Shown here in pieces: positions 31,140 to 42,535 of a DNA stretch of 64,000 nucleotides. A program made the position numbers and the translations under genes. This DNA comes from Branchiostoma lanceolatum. Lineage: Eukaryota; Chordata; Leptocardii; Amphioxiformes; Branchiostomatidae. The DNA lies in the NCBI RefSeq assembly GCF_035083965.1, contig NC_089738.1, positions 15,464,734 through 15,528,733 on the forward strand. The letters are read 5' to 3'. A model generated the notes under the pieces. That model was given only the letters and a program-made list of their open reading frames with translations. It was not told the origin of the DNA and did no database searches. How positions within the stretch are numbered: the first letter of the stretch is position 1; each line of letters opens with the position of its first letter.

Positions 31140-33373
31140 ATGGAGGATGAGCGGACTGGGGAGCAGTGGAACGCGTATCCAGACATGGAGATCGAGGAGC
31201 TGGAAGGCTCAGGAACATGGCTGAAGGGGATGGAGGACATCTCCTTCGATGACGACCCGGAGACACCAAGACAGGTCCTGCAATTGGTAAAAAGCCACAT
31301 TGCAGGACTGGACAGGTGTACAGCAAAGAAGAAGATCCTCGCAGCCAGCAACGACGATGAACATATCCTGAACCATACAAGAGAGGCGCTGATTGCTATT
31401 GCCAGACGAGAGAGGCCCGGTTGTCCTCAGGGACAGCCCAAGAAGAGAACCTTCAGGGCCAACACCGAGCCGGTCGCTAACAGGTTAGCAGAGGATGTGT
31501 GTACTTTATTCCAGTTCATAGAGGGGAAAGAAACCTGGCGGAAGTAAAGAAAATATTCCCCCATGGAACACAGCACAGTACATGGAAGAGCCCAGCAATC
31601 ACACGAAGCAGAACTCTGAATCCAATACTAGAACTAGGAGAAAATGAAGAGGATAATGACGTCGTAGCCAAGATACTGGCAGAAAATGCAAGTCTGAGAG
31701 AGGTACTTAAGAAGGAGGTGAAGGAATTGAAAGGGAAAATTGAGAGCTTGAACAACAAGCTAAGACGCCATGAGGAAGCCAGAGATGACGTAACAGAACA
31801 CTGGGACAGACATCAAAAGAGTACCCAGGAGGAAATAGCAGCGCTTAAAGGATCACAACTTGTGATTACAGAAGAGATGGAGGGCATGAAATCAAAGCTA
31901 AAGAAGTCTGAAACCACCCAGATGAGAATGCAGACAACAGTTGCAACCCACAACAACAAGATCAACTCAGTAGAAACAGAGCTCCAGGCTCTACAAGGCT
32001 TCTCTAAGAAAGCTGACACAGACAAAGAGGCAAAGATGGGCAAAATTACAACATATGTACAGAATCTGGCACACTCACTTGAAGAAAGATTGAGAGAGCA
32101 AGAGTACGCCCTGTCAAGGACACACCAAATGGTACAAGAGATAAGGGCCAGGTGCAAAGATCTCGAGACCTCAAGTGCTGTATGTGTCACAAGTGAAACA
32201 GCAGACCACATCTTGAGAAATGGAGACAACAGCAACCAAACTGGTGGAGACAACAAGAGACTTGGTACAGGGGTTAGATTTGTGAAACATACTGAGGAGC
32301 CCTCGACCACAACACAGGGAGATACAATAACCTCATACCTGCAATCTGCACGCCATGAGCAACGGGGCTCAAACAGCCCAACAGAGAGGCAGGGAAACCA
32401 ACAGGGCAAAGAAAAGCAGAATGAGACAAGGCGGTCTAGAGATGGAAATGAGACTGAAAGCGAGAGTGGGGAGAAGAGTACCAGAAGTAATGACCATGCT
32501 GGCGAAACCAATGTTATCAATTTAGATCCCAGCCCAAGAGGAAACACTGATTCAAGGGGCATAAGAGGAAGAGACAGAACAACAGATATGAAGGCTACAT
32601 GCAGAACCCCTGACTCGCCAAGCAGCACAGATGAGGGGAGTAAGACATGGCCACTGACAGCCAAGAAGGGCCTAGGACAGATTTATACAGGAAGTCAAAG
32701 TGTGAGTACAGGGGACAGAAACAAGGCAGAGAGCCCAAAACCACAGAGAGACCCGTCAAGACTGAGAAGTAGTCCACAAGGAACAAGGAGACTGGAATGC
32801 ACACAGAACAAGACATACAAGGAAGCAGTGATGACACATGTGCAGCAAGAGTACTCCCCTATAAGGAAAAAGAGACCAAGTCGTTCACCACATTCGTTAA
32901 CATGCCCTACCAGAACCCAACAATACAGCAACGAACACAGAAGGCTACAGACAGGGAGGAACAACATCAACTGTGCAGACAGCCACACTGACTTCTCAGA
33001 TTTTGTGGGTATTGGGAGAAACCGAGTGCGGAGAAAGAGGTTCTTCCTGGGCTACATGAAGAAGACAGAAGCAGAGAGCCTTCAGAGCATGATACACAAG
33101 TATGCACAGAGTAAAGGAGTACAATTATCGTTTGTGAGAGTCATGAATAGTAGACAAAAAGACATAGCGTTTGCCAGAATCAATGTTCTACTGCACCAGG
33201 CACATATGGTGGTGAAGGAAGACTTTTGGCCCGATGGGGTCAAATGTCGTGAATGGATGTCAGAGAAGAGGTACAAAAGCAAGGGTGACAACACTGAGGG
33301 TGGTGGTGAGAGAAACCAAGCAACAAGAAGCAGTCCTTTGACAGGGCCAACAGACTCAGAGGTCACACAATGA
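31140..33373 (+). pseudogene. LINE ORF1, copy 1 (one frameshift)
   Basis: The first part (31140-31547, starting MEDERTGEQWNAYPDM) and the second (from about 31505 to 33373) are in different frames and join near 31500-31545. The product would have a long coiled coil (about 31640-32180), a charged linker rich in Arg, Ser and Thr, and a conserved C-terminal block (FVGIGRNRVRRKRFFLGYMK to KCREWMSEKRYKSKG). That block is also found in copy 2, so it is probably the nucleic-acid-binding part. The stop overlaps the ORF2 start as ATGA at 33370-33373. Confidence 0.75.
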
Positions 33374-36300
33374 TTGCCACTACTACAGAAGACTCATCTA
33401 AAGAGCTAACAGTTGGCTGCTATAATGCCAGAGGACTAGTGACAGCACTGCCATTCATAAGGAAACAGCTGGCTCATATAGACATCCTTGCAGTTACTGA
33501 ACACTGGCTATACCAAGATGCACTACCAGAACTTGACAAAGTAATGAATAGCCACAGAGGGTGGGGGAGAGCAGATAACCGGCTAAAGGAATTCAAACAT
33601 ACCACAGGTTGGAGAAGAGGGCAAGGTGGAGTTGCCTTACTGTGGAAGGAGAGTATTGATTATGCAGTACACAAACTGGAAGATGGCAATGACAGGATTA
33701 TTGGAGTGAGAGTAAGACTCCAAAGCGGCCAGAAAATCTTTGTCTTTGCAGCCTATATGCCACATAGTGGCTTGGCAATAGACAACTACGGAGAGCATTT
33801 AGACATTATGACAGAACTATACAGAAAGTATGAAAATGAAGGTGAAATGATCTTTGTCGGAGATTTTAACGCAGACCTCGGCGAACAGGGAGGCCCAAGG
33901 GGCAGAGGTCAGCCATCCAAACTGGGCAAAGAACTATGGGGCACACTAGATGAACTGGACTTGTTTTCCCTGAACTTGAGCCATCTCTGCAAGGGACCAC
34001 TCCATACCTTTCAAGCTAATGGAGACAAACACTTGTCCACGATAGACCACATCCTCATACCTTACTCTCTGTTAACAGAAGCAGTCTCATGCAAAGTGAT
34101 TGGAGATTGCAGCCTCAACTTATCAGATCATAGCCCCATAGTTGCCTCATTCGTCAACAAGCCAAATGAGTTCGAAGAAACAGTGATCAGACCAAAACTC
34201 AACTGGCATAGAGATGGAGACCAGACACTCAAAGAGGCTTACAAAAAAAGAGTGAGTGAGAGACTAGAATCGAATAGTGCTCCAGCCACATGGTCAGCAG
34301 GGTCCATAGAGAAAGATCTTGATACAATAACAACAATACTGAGAACAACAGGAGAAGAAGTGATACCCGCAAATAAGTGTAAGAAACACCAGAAACCCTA
34401 CTGGTCACCAACGCTGACAGAAGCGCACCAGCAACAAGTGAGCGCTTGGATGCAATGGAAAGAAGGGGGAAAACCAAGGGAGAAAGAGAACCAACTGTAC
34501 AAGGCTTACAAAGAGAGGAAGAACCAGTTCAGGTCAGAACTGAGGAAAGCAAAGCTCTTACAAGAAGCCAAACAGAATGAAGAGCTGGCAGCCCTAGCAG
34601 CATCTAACGACAAAGAGTTCTGGAAAAAGATCAGACAGAGAAAGGGCAGAACCAACAGGCCTCAAGCAGTAAAAGTGGGGGAACAAGTCATCAACAATCC
34701 CAGTCAAGTGAGAGAAACTTGGGCAAGACACTTTGAGACACTGGGCAACGAACAAGAAGAGGAAGCCATGCGCTTTGATGAAATACACAAGAACCAAATC
34801 ACAGAAGAGGTAGCCAAGATGGAAGAAGAAAGCTACAGCAACCTGGAAGGGATACTGGAAGAACCCTTCTCCCCACAAGAGGTAGCCTCTGTTTGCAAGG
34901 GTTTGAAGAATGGAAAGAGTGGAGGCAAAGATGGCCCATCCTCGTCCACCAGGACCTTTCCGCTTGACGATACATCGCTCGCGGATGTATCGTCAAGCGG
35001 AAAGGTCCTGGTGGACGAGGATGAAGCAAGGTAAAACCAACAAAACAGACATGGACTCACACCGGGGTGTGACACTGTTACCTGTCATTTCCAAAGTATG
35101 GGAGAGGACATTGTTTAACAGATGGAGTCCTTGGCTCCATGATAGAGGTATACCTCACCAACTCCAGAGCGGGGGACAAATCGGATGCAGCAACATCACT
35201 ACCGCTTTCATCGTGAGAGAAGTGACCAACCACTACATGGAAAGAGGGAGCCTAGTATACGGTTGCTTCCTCGATACAAAGAAAGCTTACGACACAGTCT
35301 GGCTGGAGGGAATGTTGTTTAAAATGTACAAGAAAGGAGTAAATGGCAGACTATGGAGACTCCTCAAGCTCATGCACACAGGTTGTACATATTAGGTCCT
35401 GCTGAATGGAGGTGTTTCCAGAGAATTCAGCACTTCAAGAGGTGTGAACCAAGGAGGTGTACTGTCCCTTACCTGCTATCTACTAGCAACAGATGATGTG
35501 CACGACGAACTACAGCTACAGTCGGGAGGAGTGAGCATAGGAGGGATCAGTTGTGCTTCACCTGCCTTAGCGGATGACATATGTCTGCTGGCGAGCACAC
35601 AGGCAGGTCTGCAGAGAATGATCGACACTATGGGACATTATGGAAGAAAATGGAGGTTTGAATTTGCACCAGGAAAAAGTAAATGCATCGTCTTTGGGCA
35701 GACAACTAGCAGCCAAAATGTGGCCTGTGATACAACCACATGGAAAATGGGAACAAGTTCTATACCAGAGACAGCTACAGTAACGCATGTTGGAGTACAA
35801 CACTCTGCCAACATGTTATCTAAAGAACCCATTGAGGCGGCATGCAGAAAAGGGAAGGGAAAGATTAGTGCGATTTTGACAACAGGCTCTGAAGGACAAC
35901 ATCCCAACCCTTTAATCTACAAGACCCTGTACAACACATTGGTCATTCCCAGCATGCTGCATGGCTGCGAGTTTTGGGACCCTTCAAATAGTGATCTACT
36001 CAAACTAGAGAGAGTGCACAGAAGGGGAGCAAAAAACATGCAAGGCATGCACTTTCAGACAGAGACGACAGCGTGTCTAAGTGCAATAGGAATGACAAGT
36101 CTGAAGTCAATTCTAGACAAGTGTAAACTCTGCCTTTTCGGAAAGCTTGTCAGTCTGCAAAACACTGTACTTGCAAAGAGAGTGTTCCTCCTCAGGCTGT
36201 ACTCCTACATCCTAGCAAAACCAGGCAGTAAGACAAGAGGATTTGTGAACGAGTGTTTTGAAGTTGCTAAGGAATATGGCCTGGTGGAGTGGCTGGAAGG

Positions 36301-36886
36301 ATACTGGTTGACAACAGACTTCCCTACAGTAAATGCATGGAAACATCTAGTGAAGACGACAATACAGACACAAGAGAGTGAGAGGTGGAGGGCGAGCACA
36401 GCGTCCCAAACCAACTGCCACAGGTTCTACAGAGTCCACCAGACAAACAACAAACCCCACAAGTTATGGACACTAGCAAGACAACAGCCAGAGTACCAGA
36501 GAGACGTTAAGAACCTCATACTTCTCAGTACCATCCCAACCAGACACACCGTAAAAACATGTCCAACCTGCCATGACCCTACAGAAGACTTGGTCGGTCA
36601 TCTAGTCACCAGATGTTCCACTTTTAACCACTTACGACAAACCCTGGCAGAAGAAATAGCAAACATTCTGGGAGTAAGAGTCATGGTAAAAGTACACGAA
36701 CAACCAGACGAGAGATTCACAGAGGTCATGCTGGGTGCCGAGATAGTAGAAGAAGTTGTGGAACCAGCTGTGTGGAGCGCCTTCATCACAACAACGGCCA
36801 GATTGCTCCGCCCTCTGGCAGCCATGGCATTAAAGCACGCCACCTGGAAAGAGAGGCAAAACTACAGCACGGGGAGAGGAGAATAG
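33370..36886 (+). pseudogene. LINE ORF2 (endonuclease-RT), copy 1, broken by palindrome and stop
   Basis: Intact APE endonuclease (TEHWL, GDFNADLG, IDHILIP, SDHSPI). The frame then closes at 35032, after an 87-bp palindrome (34937-35023) has replaced about 130 bp that encode the beginning of the RT domain in copy 2. RT motifs resume (CFLDTKKAYDTVW, LADDICLLA), with another stop after 35395 (TGCTYstop). The C-terminal CPTC...H...C zinc motif is present. It cannot encode a working protein. Confidence 0.85.
34937..35023. repeat. Perfect palindrome with 40-bp arms inside LINE RT domain
   Basis: The arm CATCCTCGTCCACCAGGACC onward runs to 34976. A 7-base loop GCTCGCG follows, then the exact complement from 34984 to 35023. 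It replaces LINE sequence, as seen by comparison with copy 2. Confidence 0.95.
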
Positions 36887-37357
36887 AGCACACGAGAGCT
36901 GAGTACAAACATAGTATGTAAGCACATACGGGAGAAGAAGAAAGAGCTGGACTTTAACCACCCAAGAAAAGCTACAACACAGTCTTGGCAGAAGCTAGGC
37001 TGCGAGTTAAACACGCGAGCTGTACGTGGAGAACTGAGCTGTGTGGATTCACAAGGAGTTGTAGAGAATGATGCAGAGACAATGAACTTTGAAAGTGAAA
37101 CACTGAAGACCTTTAAAGAACTCTGAGAGTTATTTGTACAATACACAGAAACAGTTTTTTATAGATATGATATGATAGATCTGATCGAATGGTTGTTTTT
37201 TAATGTCCCAATGGTCATCAGTAGACTAGACGTGTGGGGCATGGGATACCCCTGGCAGGTTCGTTCACCTGGCCTCTGAGAGATTGTAAATATGAGTACG
37301 GAATAACAACAATATAAGAATATAAGGGGCATAAGAGGAAGAGAAAGAGCAACAGTT

Positions 37358-38122
37358 ATGAAGTCTACATGCAGAGCCCCTGACTCACCAAGTAGTGCAG
37401 ATGAGGGGAGTAATACATGGCCACTGGCAGCCGAGAAGGGCCCTGGACAGACTAATACAGTAAGTCCAAGTGTGAGCTCAGGGCAGGTAGCACTCAGGGG
37501 CAGAAAGAAGACAGAGAGCCCAAAGCCACAGAGAGACCCATCAAGATTGAGAAGTAACCAACGAGGAGCAAAGAGAATTGAATGCACACAGAACAAGACA
37601 TACAAGGAAGCAGTGACACATGTGCAACAAGAGAACTCCCCTAGAACTCAACAATTCAACACCGAACACAGAAGGTTACAAACAGGGAAAAATTGTGCAG
37701 ACAGCCACACTGACTTCTCTGATTTTGTGGGCATTGAGAGAAACCGACTGCGAAGAAAGAGGTTCTTCTTGGGCTACATGAAGAAGACAGAAACAGAGAG
37801 CCTTCAGAGTATGATACTCAAGTATGCTCAGAGTAAGGGAGTTCAATTATCCTTTGTGAGAGTCATGAACAGCAGACAGAAAGACATAGCATTTGCAAGA
37901 ATCAATGTTCTACTGCACCAGGCACATATGGTGGTGAAGGAAGACTTTTGGCCCAAGGGGGTCAAGTGCCGGGAATGGATGTCAGAGAGGAGGTACAAAA
38001 GCAAGGGTGACAACACTGAGGATGGCGGTGAGAGAAACCAAGCAACTCATTTGAACGGGCCAGGAAAGAGAAACGGAGAAGCTCAGAAACTCAGCATTGA
38101 AAATGCCAGAGTTCAGCAGTAA
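37358..38122 (+). pseudogene. LINE ORF1 C-terminal part, copy 2
   Basis: An open frame of about 254 codons starting MKSTCRAPDSPSSADEGS, missing the coiled coil through 5' truncation. The conserved block FVGIERNRLRRKRFFLGYMK to REWMSERRYKSKG is intact. It overlaps the ORF2 start at 38103. Confidence 0.75.
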
Positions 38123-41100
38123 GACTCATGCGGATGTTACTCTGTCAGTTGGGTGCTACAACTGTAGGGGAATCACAACATCTATCCCCTTCATCACAGA
38201 GTACTTACAAGACATTGACATACTAGCAATATCTGAGCACTGGCTGTACCCTCAGGCTACTCCAGCCCTAGACAACTTGTTAATGACTCACAGAGGTTGG
38301 GGCAGGGCAGATAGCAAGCTGACAGAACACACTACAAGTCACTGGAGGAGAGGCCAGGGCGGTGTAGCCTTTTTATGGAAAACGTCCATTGACTATGCTG
38401 TCCATAAGTTAGAAGATGGAAATGATAGAATCATAGGAATAAGAGTCCAACAAAAGAATGGCCAGAAACTATTCCTCTTTGCAGTGTATTTCCCAGATTC
38501 AACTAAACCCATTGAGGAATACAGAGAACAAATAGACTATGTGAGAGAGATGTACAGAAAATACGAGAGCGAAGGAAATGTGATATTCCTCGGAGACTTC
38601 AATGCAGATATGGGGAGGAGCGGTGGTCCCAGAGGTAGAGGATCCTCATCCAAACTGGGCGATGAACTGATTGATATCACCCTTGAACTAGACCTTGTGT
38701 CCCTGAATTTAAGTCACCTATGCAAGGGTCCTCTGGAAACATTTCAAGGAAGTGGTGATAGACAGTCCACAATCGACCACATATTAGTACCGTGCTCGCT
38801 ACTTGCAGACACAATAGGATGTGAAGTCATGGATTACAATGAACTTAATATGTCAGACCACAATCCCATCATTGCTCAGTTTTCCAACAAACTAAGAGAG
38901 TGGAAAGAGAGCAGTCCAGACCCACGGTTGAACTGGGAAAGTGTGAGGAGTCAACCAACAGAAAACACATACAAGAGGAGAGTTTGTCAAAGGCTGCAAT
39001 CAGCCCCAGTACCAACCGAAAAATCACAGGAGGCTATTGAAGATGAACTGAGCTTGATAACTACTGTATTAAAACGAGCAGCTGAAGAAACATTACCAAC
39101 AAAGACAATAAGACGTCACCAGAAACCATACTGGTCAGCAACGCTTACAGAATGTCACGAAAAGCAAGTGAAATCATGGCTATTATGGAAAGAAGCAGGA
39201 AAGCCGAGAGGAAAAGGTAATCCTCTGTATGCAGACTACAAGAGCAGCAAGGGTCAGTTCAGAACTGAACTAAGAGAGGCAAAGCTTTTGCACGAGGCCA
39301 AAGAGAATGAGGAGTTAGCCTCATTGGCAAGCACAGATGACAAAAAGTTTTGGAGGAGAGTGAGACAAAGAAAGGGCAAAAAAGACCAGCCACAGGCAGT
39401 CAAGGTGGGAGAACAGCTCATCACAGACCCTGCAGAAGTCAGAGAAACCTGGGCCAAGCATTTCGAAATGCTAGGAAATGAACAAGAAGAAGAAGGTAGA
39501 CTCTTTGATGATAACCATAAGAAGATAATTGAAGACGAGGTGAAAAGCATGGAAAAAGAAAGCCACAGTAATGCTGAGGTCATACTTGACGAGCCTTTTA
39601 CTGTAGCAGAAGTAGCCTCAATCTGCAGAACACTTAAGAACAACAAAAGGGGAGGCAGAGATGGCTTAACCTATGAACACTTGAAGTATGCTGGTGAAGT
39701 ACTGTGGGCTAGACTAACATACCTCTTTAACGCAATAAGGGAATCAGAGCACATACCAGAGGCCTTCAAAAAGGGCCTCAAAGTTCCCTTACTGAAGCAG
39801 AACAAAACCAACAAAGCGGACTTGGACTCGCACCGCGGTATCACCCTACTACCAGTAATATCTAAAGTCTGGGAATCACTACTCTTCAACAGACTGAAAC
39901 CATGGCTTAAGTCGAGGGGGCTTCCTCATGAGCTACAGAGTGGAGGACAGCTAGGATGCAGCAACTTAACAACAGCCTACATGGTCCAAGAGATAGTAAA
40001 CCACTATCAAGAGAGAAGTAGCACTGTCTACGGGTGCTTCTTAGACACCAAAAAGGCATACGACACAGTGTGGATAGATGGCATGTTGTACAAGATCTAC
40101 AAGGCAGGTATCGACAGCAAACTCTGGCGTCTTCTCAGACACATGCATATAGGCAGTAAGTTCTCCGTACTGCTGGATGGGAGAGAGTCCAGGGAGTTTG
40201 TGACTACAAGGGGCGTAAACCAGGGTGGCATCCTGTCATTAACTTGTTTCCTGTTAGCCAACAATGACATCCATGATGTGTTGCAACTACAAGGAAGTGG
40301 TGTGTCCATAGGAGGGATGTACTGTGGTTCCCCAGCCCTTGCAGACGACATTTGCCTATTGGCAGGAACAAGGAGAGGTTTACAAGGCATGATTAATACA
40401 ATAGCTGACTATGGAAGAAGATGGAGATTTCAATTCGCTCCAAACAAAAGCCAATGCATCGTGTTCACACAAGGGAACCACAGGATGCATAGAATCAACA
40501 CAGATCCTGAATGGGTGATGGGTGCATCAGAAATCCCAGAAGCACGCACGGTAACACACGTGGGAATACAACATTCGTCCAACACAACTTCAGCGGCAGC
40601 CATAGAGAGTGCCTGTAGAAAGGGGAAAGGGCGTATCAGTGCCATCTTGTCTACCGGTCTAGAAGGACACACCCCCAACCCACTGGTCACAAAAATACTT
40701 TACCACACAATCGTCATACCCAGTATGTTGCACGGTTGCGAATTATGGTACCCTACCCAGACAGACCTGATGAAGTTGGAGAGAGTTCACAGAGGAGGGG
40801 TGAAGCGTATGCAGAATATGCACCCACAGACAGGAACTAGAGAGAGCCTTGGTGCCCTGGGGATGCATACTCTGAAAGCCATCATGGACAAACACAAGCT
40901 GTGTTTCTTCGGTAGGCTTGCCAATCTCCCTTGTACTGCACTAGCCAAGAAAGTCTTCCTCTTCAGATTGTATTCGCTCATACTGGCAAGGCCATGTCGC
41001 ACAACAAGAGGTTTCATTAGCGACAGCTTCAGAGCAGCCGAAGATTACGGCCTAACAGAGTACCTTGAAAGATACTGGCAAACGGTAGAGTTCCCGACAA

Positions 41101-41618
41101 AAATGGAGTGGAAGCAAATAGTGAAGAGGGCAGTGAGTGCCAAGGAAGAGAGTGAATGGGTCTCAGCACACAGTCACCAACCTAGATCCTTCAGAGTACA
41201 CAGTACGAGCTCAGAACCCCACAAGCTGTGGTCACTTGCAAGGAAACACCCAAAGCACCAAAAGACTCTACAGAAACTAGTACATTTGAGTACAGCCCCG
41301 GTGAAACACAGCCCTAAGCAATGCCCTACATGTGACGCAACAACAACAGATATAGTCGGGCACTTGGTCTCTAGCTGTGTCACCTTTAACAACCTCAGAG
41401 ACAGTTTAGCAGATGCAGCAACAGACAAGCTGGGCATCAGGGTGATGGCGTCCGTTCACCAACAGCCAGACGAAAGGTTTACGGAAATAATGCTGGGAGC
41501 AGATATTATAGAAGATGAGATTGACCCGGACATTTGGGAGGACTACATGATAACTGTAGCTGGACTGCTGTATCCCCTGGCAACTTTAGCACTAAAGCAT
41601 GTGGACTTTAGGAGATAA
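38103..41618 (+). CDS. LINE ORF2: APE endonuclease-reverse transcriptase, full length
   Basis: An uninterrupted frame of 1171 aa from MPEFSSKTHADVTLSVG. The upstream in-frame codon is TTG, so the first ATG was chosen. The APE endonuclease domain (about 1-260) has GCYNCRG, SEHWL, GDFNAD (164-169), IDHILV and SDHNPI. The reverse transcriptase (about 520-800) has SHRGITLLPVISK, FLDTKKAYDTVW (Asp648), RGVNQGGILS and LADDI (catalytic Asp748-Asp749). A C-terminal CPTC...H...C zinc-like motif begins at Cys1074. It nicks target DNA and copies the element RNA in target-primed reverse transcription. Being intact suggests a recent insertion, although 5' truncation removes autonomy for ORF1. Confidence 0.92.
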   Translation: MPEFSSKTHADVTLSVGCYNCRGITTSIPFITEYLQDIDILAISEHWLYPQATPALDNLLMTHRGWGRADSKLTEHTTSHWRRGQGGVAFLWKTSIDYAVHKLEDGNDRIIGIRVQQKNGQKLFLFAVYFPDSTKPIEEYREQIDYVREMYRKYESEGNVIFLGDFNADMGRSGGPRGRGSSSKLGDELIDITLELDLVSLNLSHLCKGPLETFQGSGDRQSTIDHILVPCSLLADTIGCEVMDYNELNMSDHNPIIAQFSNKLREWKESSPDPRLNWESVRSQPTENTYKRRVCQRLQSAPVPTEKSQEAIEDELSLITTVLKRAAEETLPTKTIRRHQKPYWSATLTECHEKQVKSWLLWKEAGKPRGKGNPLYADYKSSKGQFRTELREAKLLHEAKENEELASLASTDDKKFWRRVRQRKGKKDQPQAVKVGEQLITDPAEVRETWAKHFEMLGNEQEEEGRLFDDNHKKIIEDEVKSMEKESHSNAEVILDEPFTVAEVASICRTLKNNKRGGRDGLTYEHLKYAGEVLWARLTYLFNAIRESEHIPEAFKKGLKVPLLKQNKTNKADLDSHRGITLLPVISKVWESLLFNRLKPWLKSRGLPHELQSGGQLGCSNLTTAYMVQEIVNHYQERSSTVYGCFLDTKKAYDTVWIDGMLYKIYKAGIDSKLWRLLRHMHIGSKFSVLLDGRESREFVTTRGVNQGGILSLTCFLLANNDIHDVLQLQGSGVSIGGMYCGSPALADDICLLAGTRRGLQGMINTIADYGRRWRFQFAPNKSQCIVFTQGNHRMHRINTDPEWVMGASEIPEARTVTHVGIQHSSNTTSAAAIESACRKGKGRISAILSTGLEGHTPNPLVTKILYHTIVIPSMLHGCELWYPTQTDLMKLERVHRGGVKRMQNMHPQTGTRESLGALGMHTLKAIMDKHKLCFFGRLANLPCTALAKKVFLFRLYSLILARPCRTTRGFISDSFRAAEDYGLTEYLERYWQTVEFPTKMEWKQIVKRAVSAKEESEWVSAHSHQPRSFRVHSTSSEPHKLWSLARKHPKHQKTLQKLVHLSTAPVKHSPKQCPTCDATTTDIVGHLVSSCVTFNNLRDSLADAATDKLGIRVMASVHQQPDERFTEIMLGADIIEDEIDPDIWEDYMITVAGLLYPLATLALKHVDFRR

Positions 41619-42004
41619 GGAAAGACCAACAAGCCAAGATTAAGGACAGTTTGCTCCTTTCCGACTCTACTTCTAAAGTAACCAGTGTAGCAGCAGGGGT
41701 GTTCCAACATACAAGATGAAATGGACATTGATGACTCATGGACACTTTAAAGTCTCAGTACAATGTATACAGGACTCTGATGATCCCTGTAAGAATATAA
41801 GGATTCAGTGCTAATGCGCACAACCGAAAATTTTCAATGACGAGTGATTCACTGCAATAACCAGTACCGAACTGACCGATATCGTTTGTACCGATTAATG
41901 CTATCAAATATTCTATTGAATCTTGTGTATATATGCAGAAAGTTATTATTTTATATTGTAACACCTTATAATGACTGTATATTCATGTATTTTATTAATG
42001 TGGC

Positions 42005-42262
42005 TCTCCTGACATGGAGGAATAAAGAAAGGAAAGGAAAGGAAAGGAATGAATGAATGAATGAATGAATGAGTGAATGAATGAATTTATTTTGCAAAAC
42101 AGGATCGCTATATACCACATGTTAAGTGTCATGGCATCCCCTTTGTAAATACTTCAGCAATGCAATGCTGTCCCAAGGGAGGAATAAAATACAAGAAGAA
42201 TGAAGGAATGAAGGAATGCAGGAAGGAATGAATGAAGGAAGGGACGAAGGAAGGAATGCGTT
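42005..42262 (+). repeat. GGAAA/GAAT/GAAGG purine-rich repeats and retroposon tail
   Basis: GGAAA units, then GAAT units, then the 33-bp end shared with 30661-30693 (at 42067-42099). After unique sequence, GAAT/GAAGG units follow at about 42190-42262. LINE copy 2 and a minus-strand retroposon appear joined tail to tail here. Confidence 0.7.
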
Positions 42263-42420
42263 GATGAAGGTAAGACATCCAGGTAATAAGATATGCCAAA
42301 ATTAATTACTCAAGCAACTTGATAAGATCTTGAAACAGGCAGACGAAAGATAGCGGATGCTATCTGAAACGTCTGACTGTTTCAAAATCTTATCCAGTTG
42401 CTGGAGTAATTATTTTTGGC
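42263..42420. repeat. Fold-back MITE, family A, copy 2
   Basis: GACATCCAGGTAATAAGAT is followed by the arm AATTACTCAAGCAAC and its complement at 42396-42410. It matches 37-203. Confidence 0.75.
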
Positions 42421-42535
42421 GAAGGAAGGAATGGTTCATTCAATGCATGTGAAACTTGGAAGCTTTGCAGCCGAAATACGCTTTACTTACACCAGTTTAG
42501 AATCATATTATCAAACAAATATAGTTCAATTTCAC

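Larger units (their letters stand above)
30694..37170 (+). mobile_element. APE-type LINE, copy 1 (long, disrupted)
   Basis: A non-LTR retrotransposon with a 5' region beginning near GTCCAAGATGGCGGAC, ORF1 (31140-33373, frameshifted) and ORF2 (33370-36886, disrupted). The 3' end is near 37170, after TATGATATGATAG. Copy 2 follows directly. Domain order and motifs place it in the CR1/Jockey-like APE superfamily; the clade is not assigned. Confidence 0.85.
37321..42045 (+). mobile_element. APE-type LINE, copy 2 (5'-truncated, ORF2 intact)
   Basis: It begins inside ORF1 at the point matching 32557 of copy 1 (GGGGCATAAGAGGAAGAG), so it is 5'-truncated. ORF2 is complete. The 3' region (41619 to about 42045) ends with GGAATAAAG and GGAAA/GAAT units, a possible tail. 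Confidence 0.85.

Noticed and set aside
31813..32664. 283-codon minus-strand ORF over LINE ORF1
   Set aside because: Antisense shadow of the coiled-coil ORF1; hydrophobic, low-complexity translation, no start context or family match.
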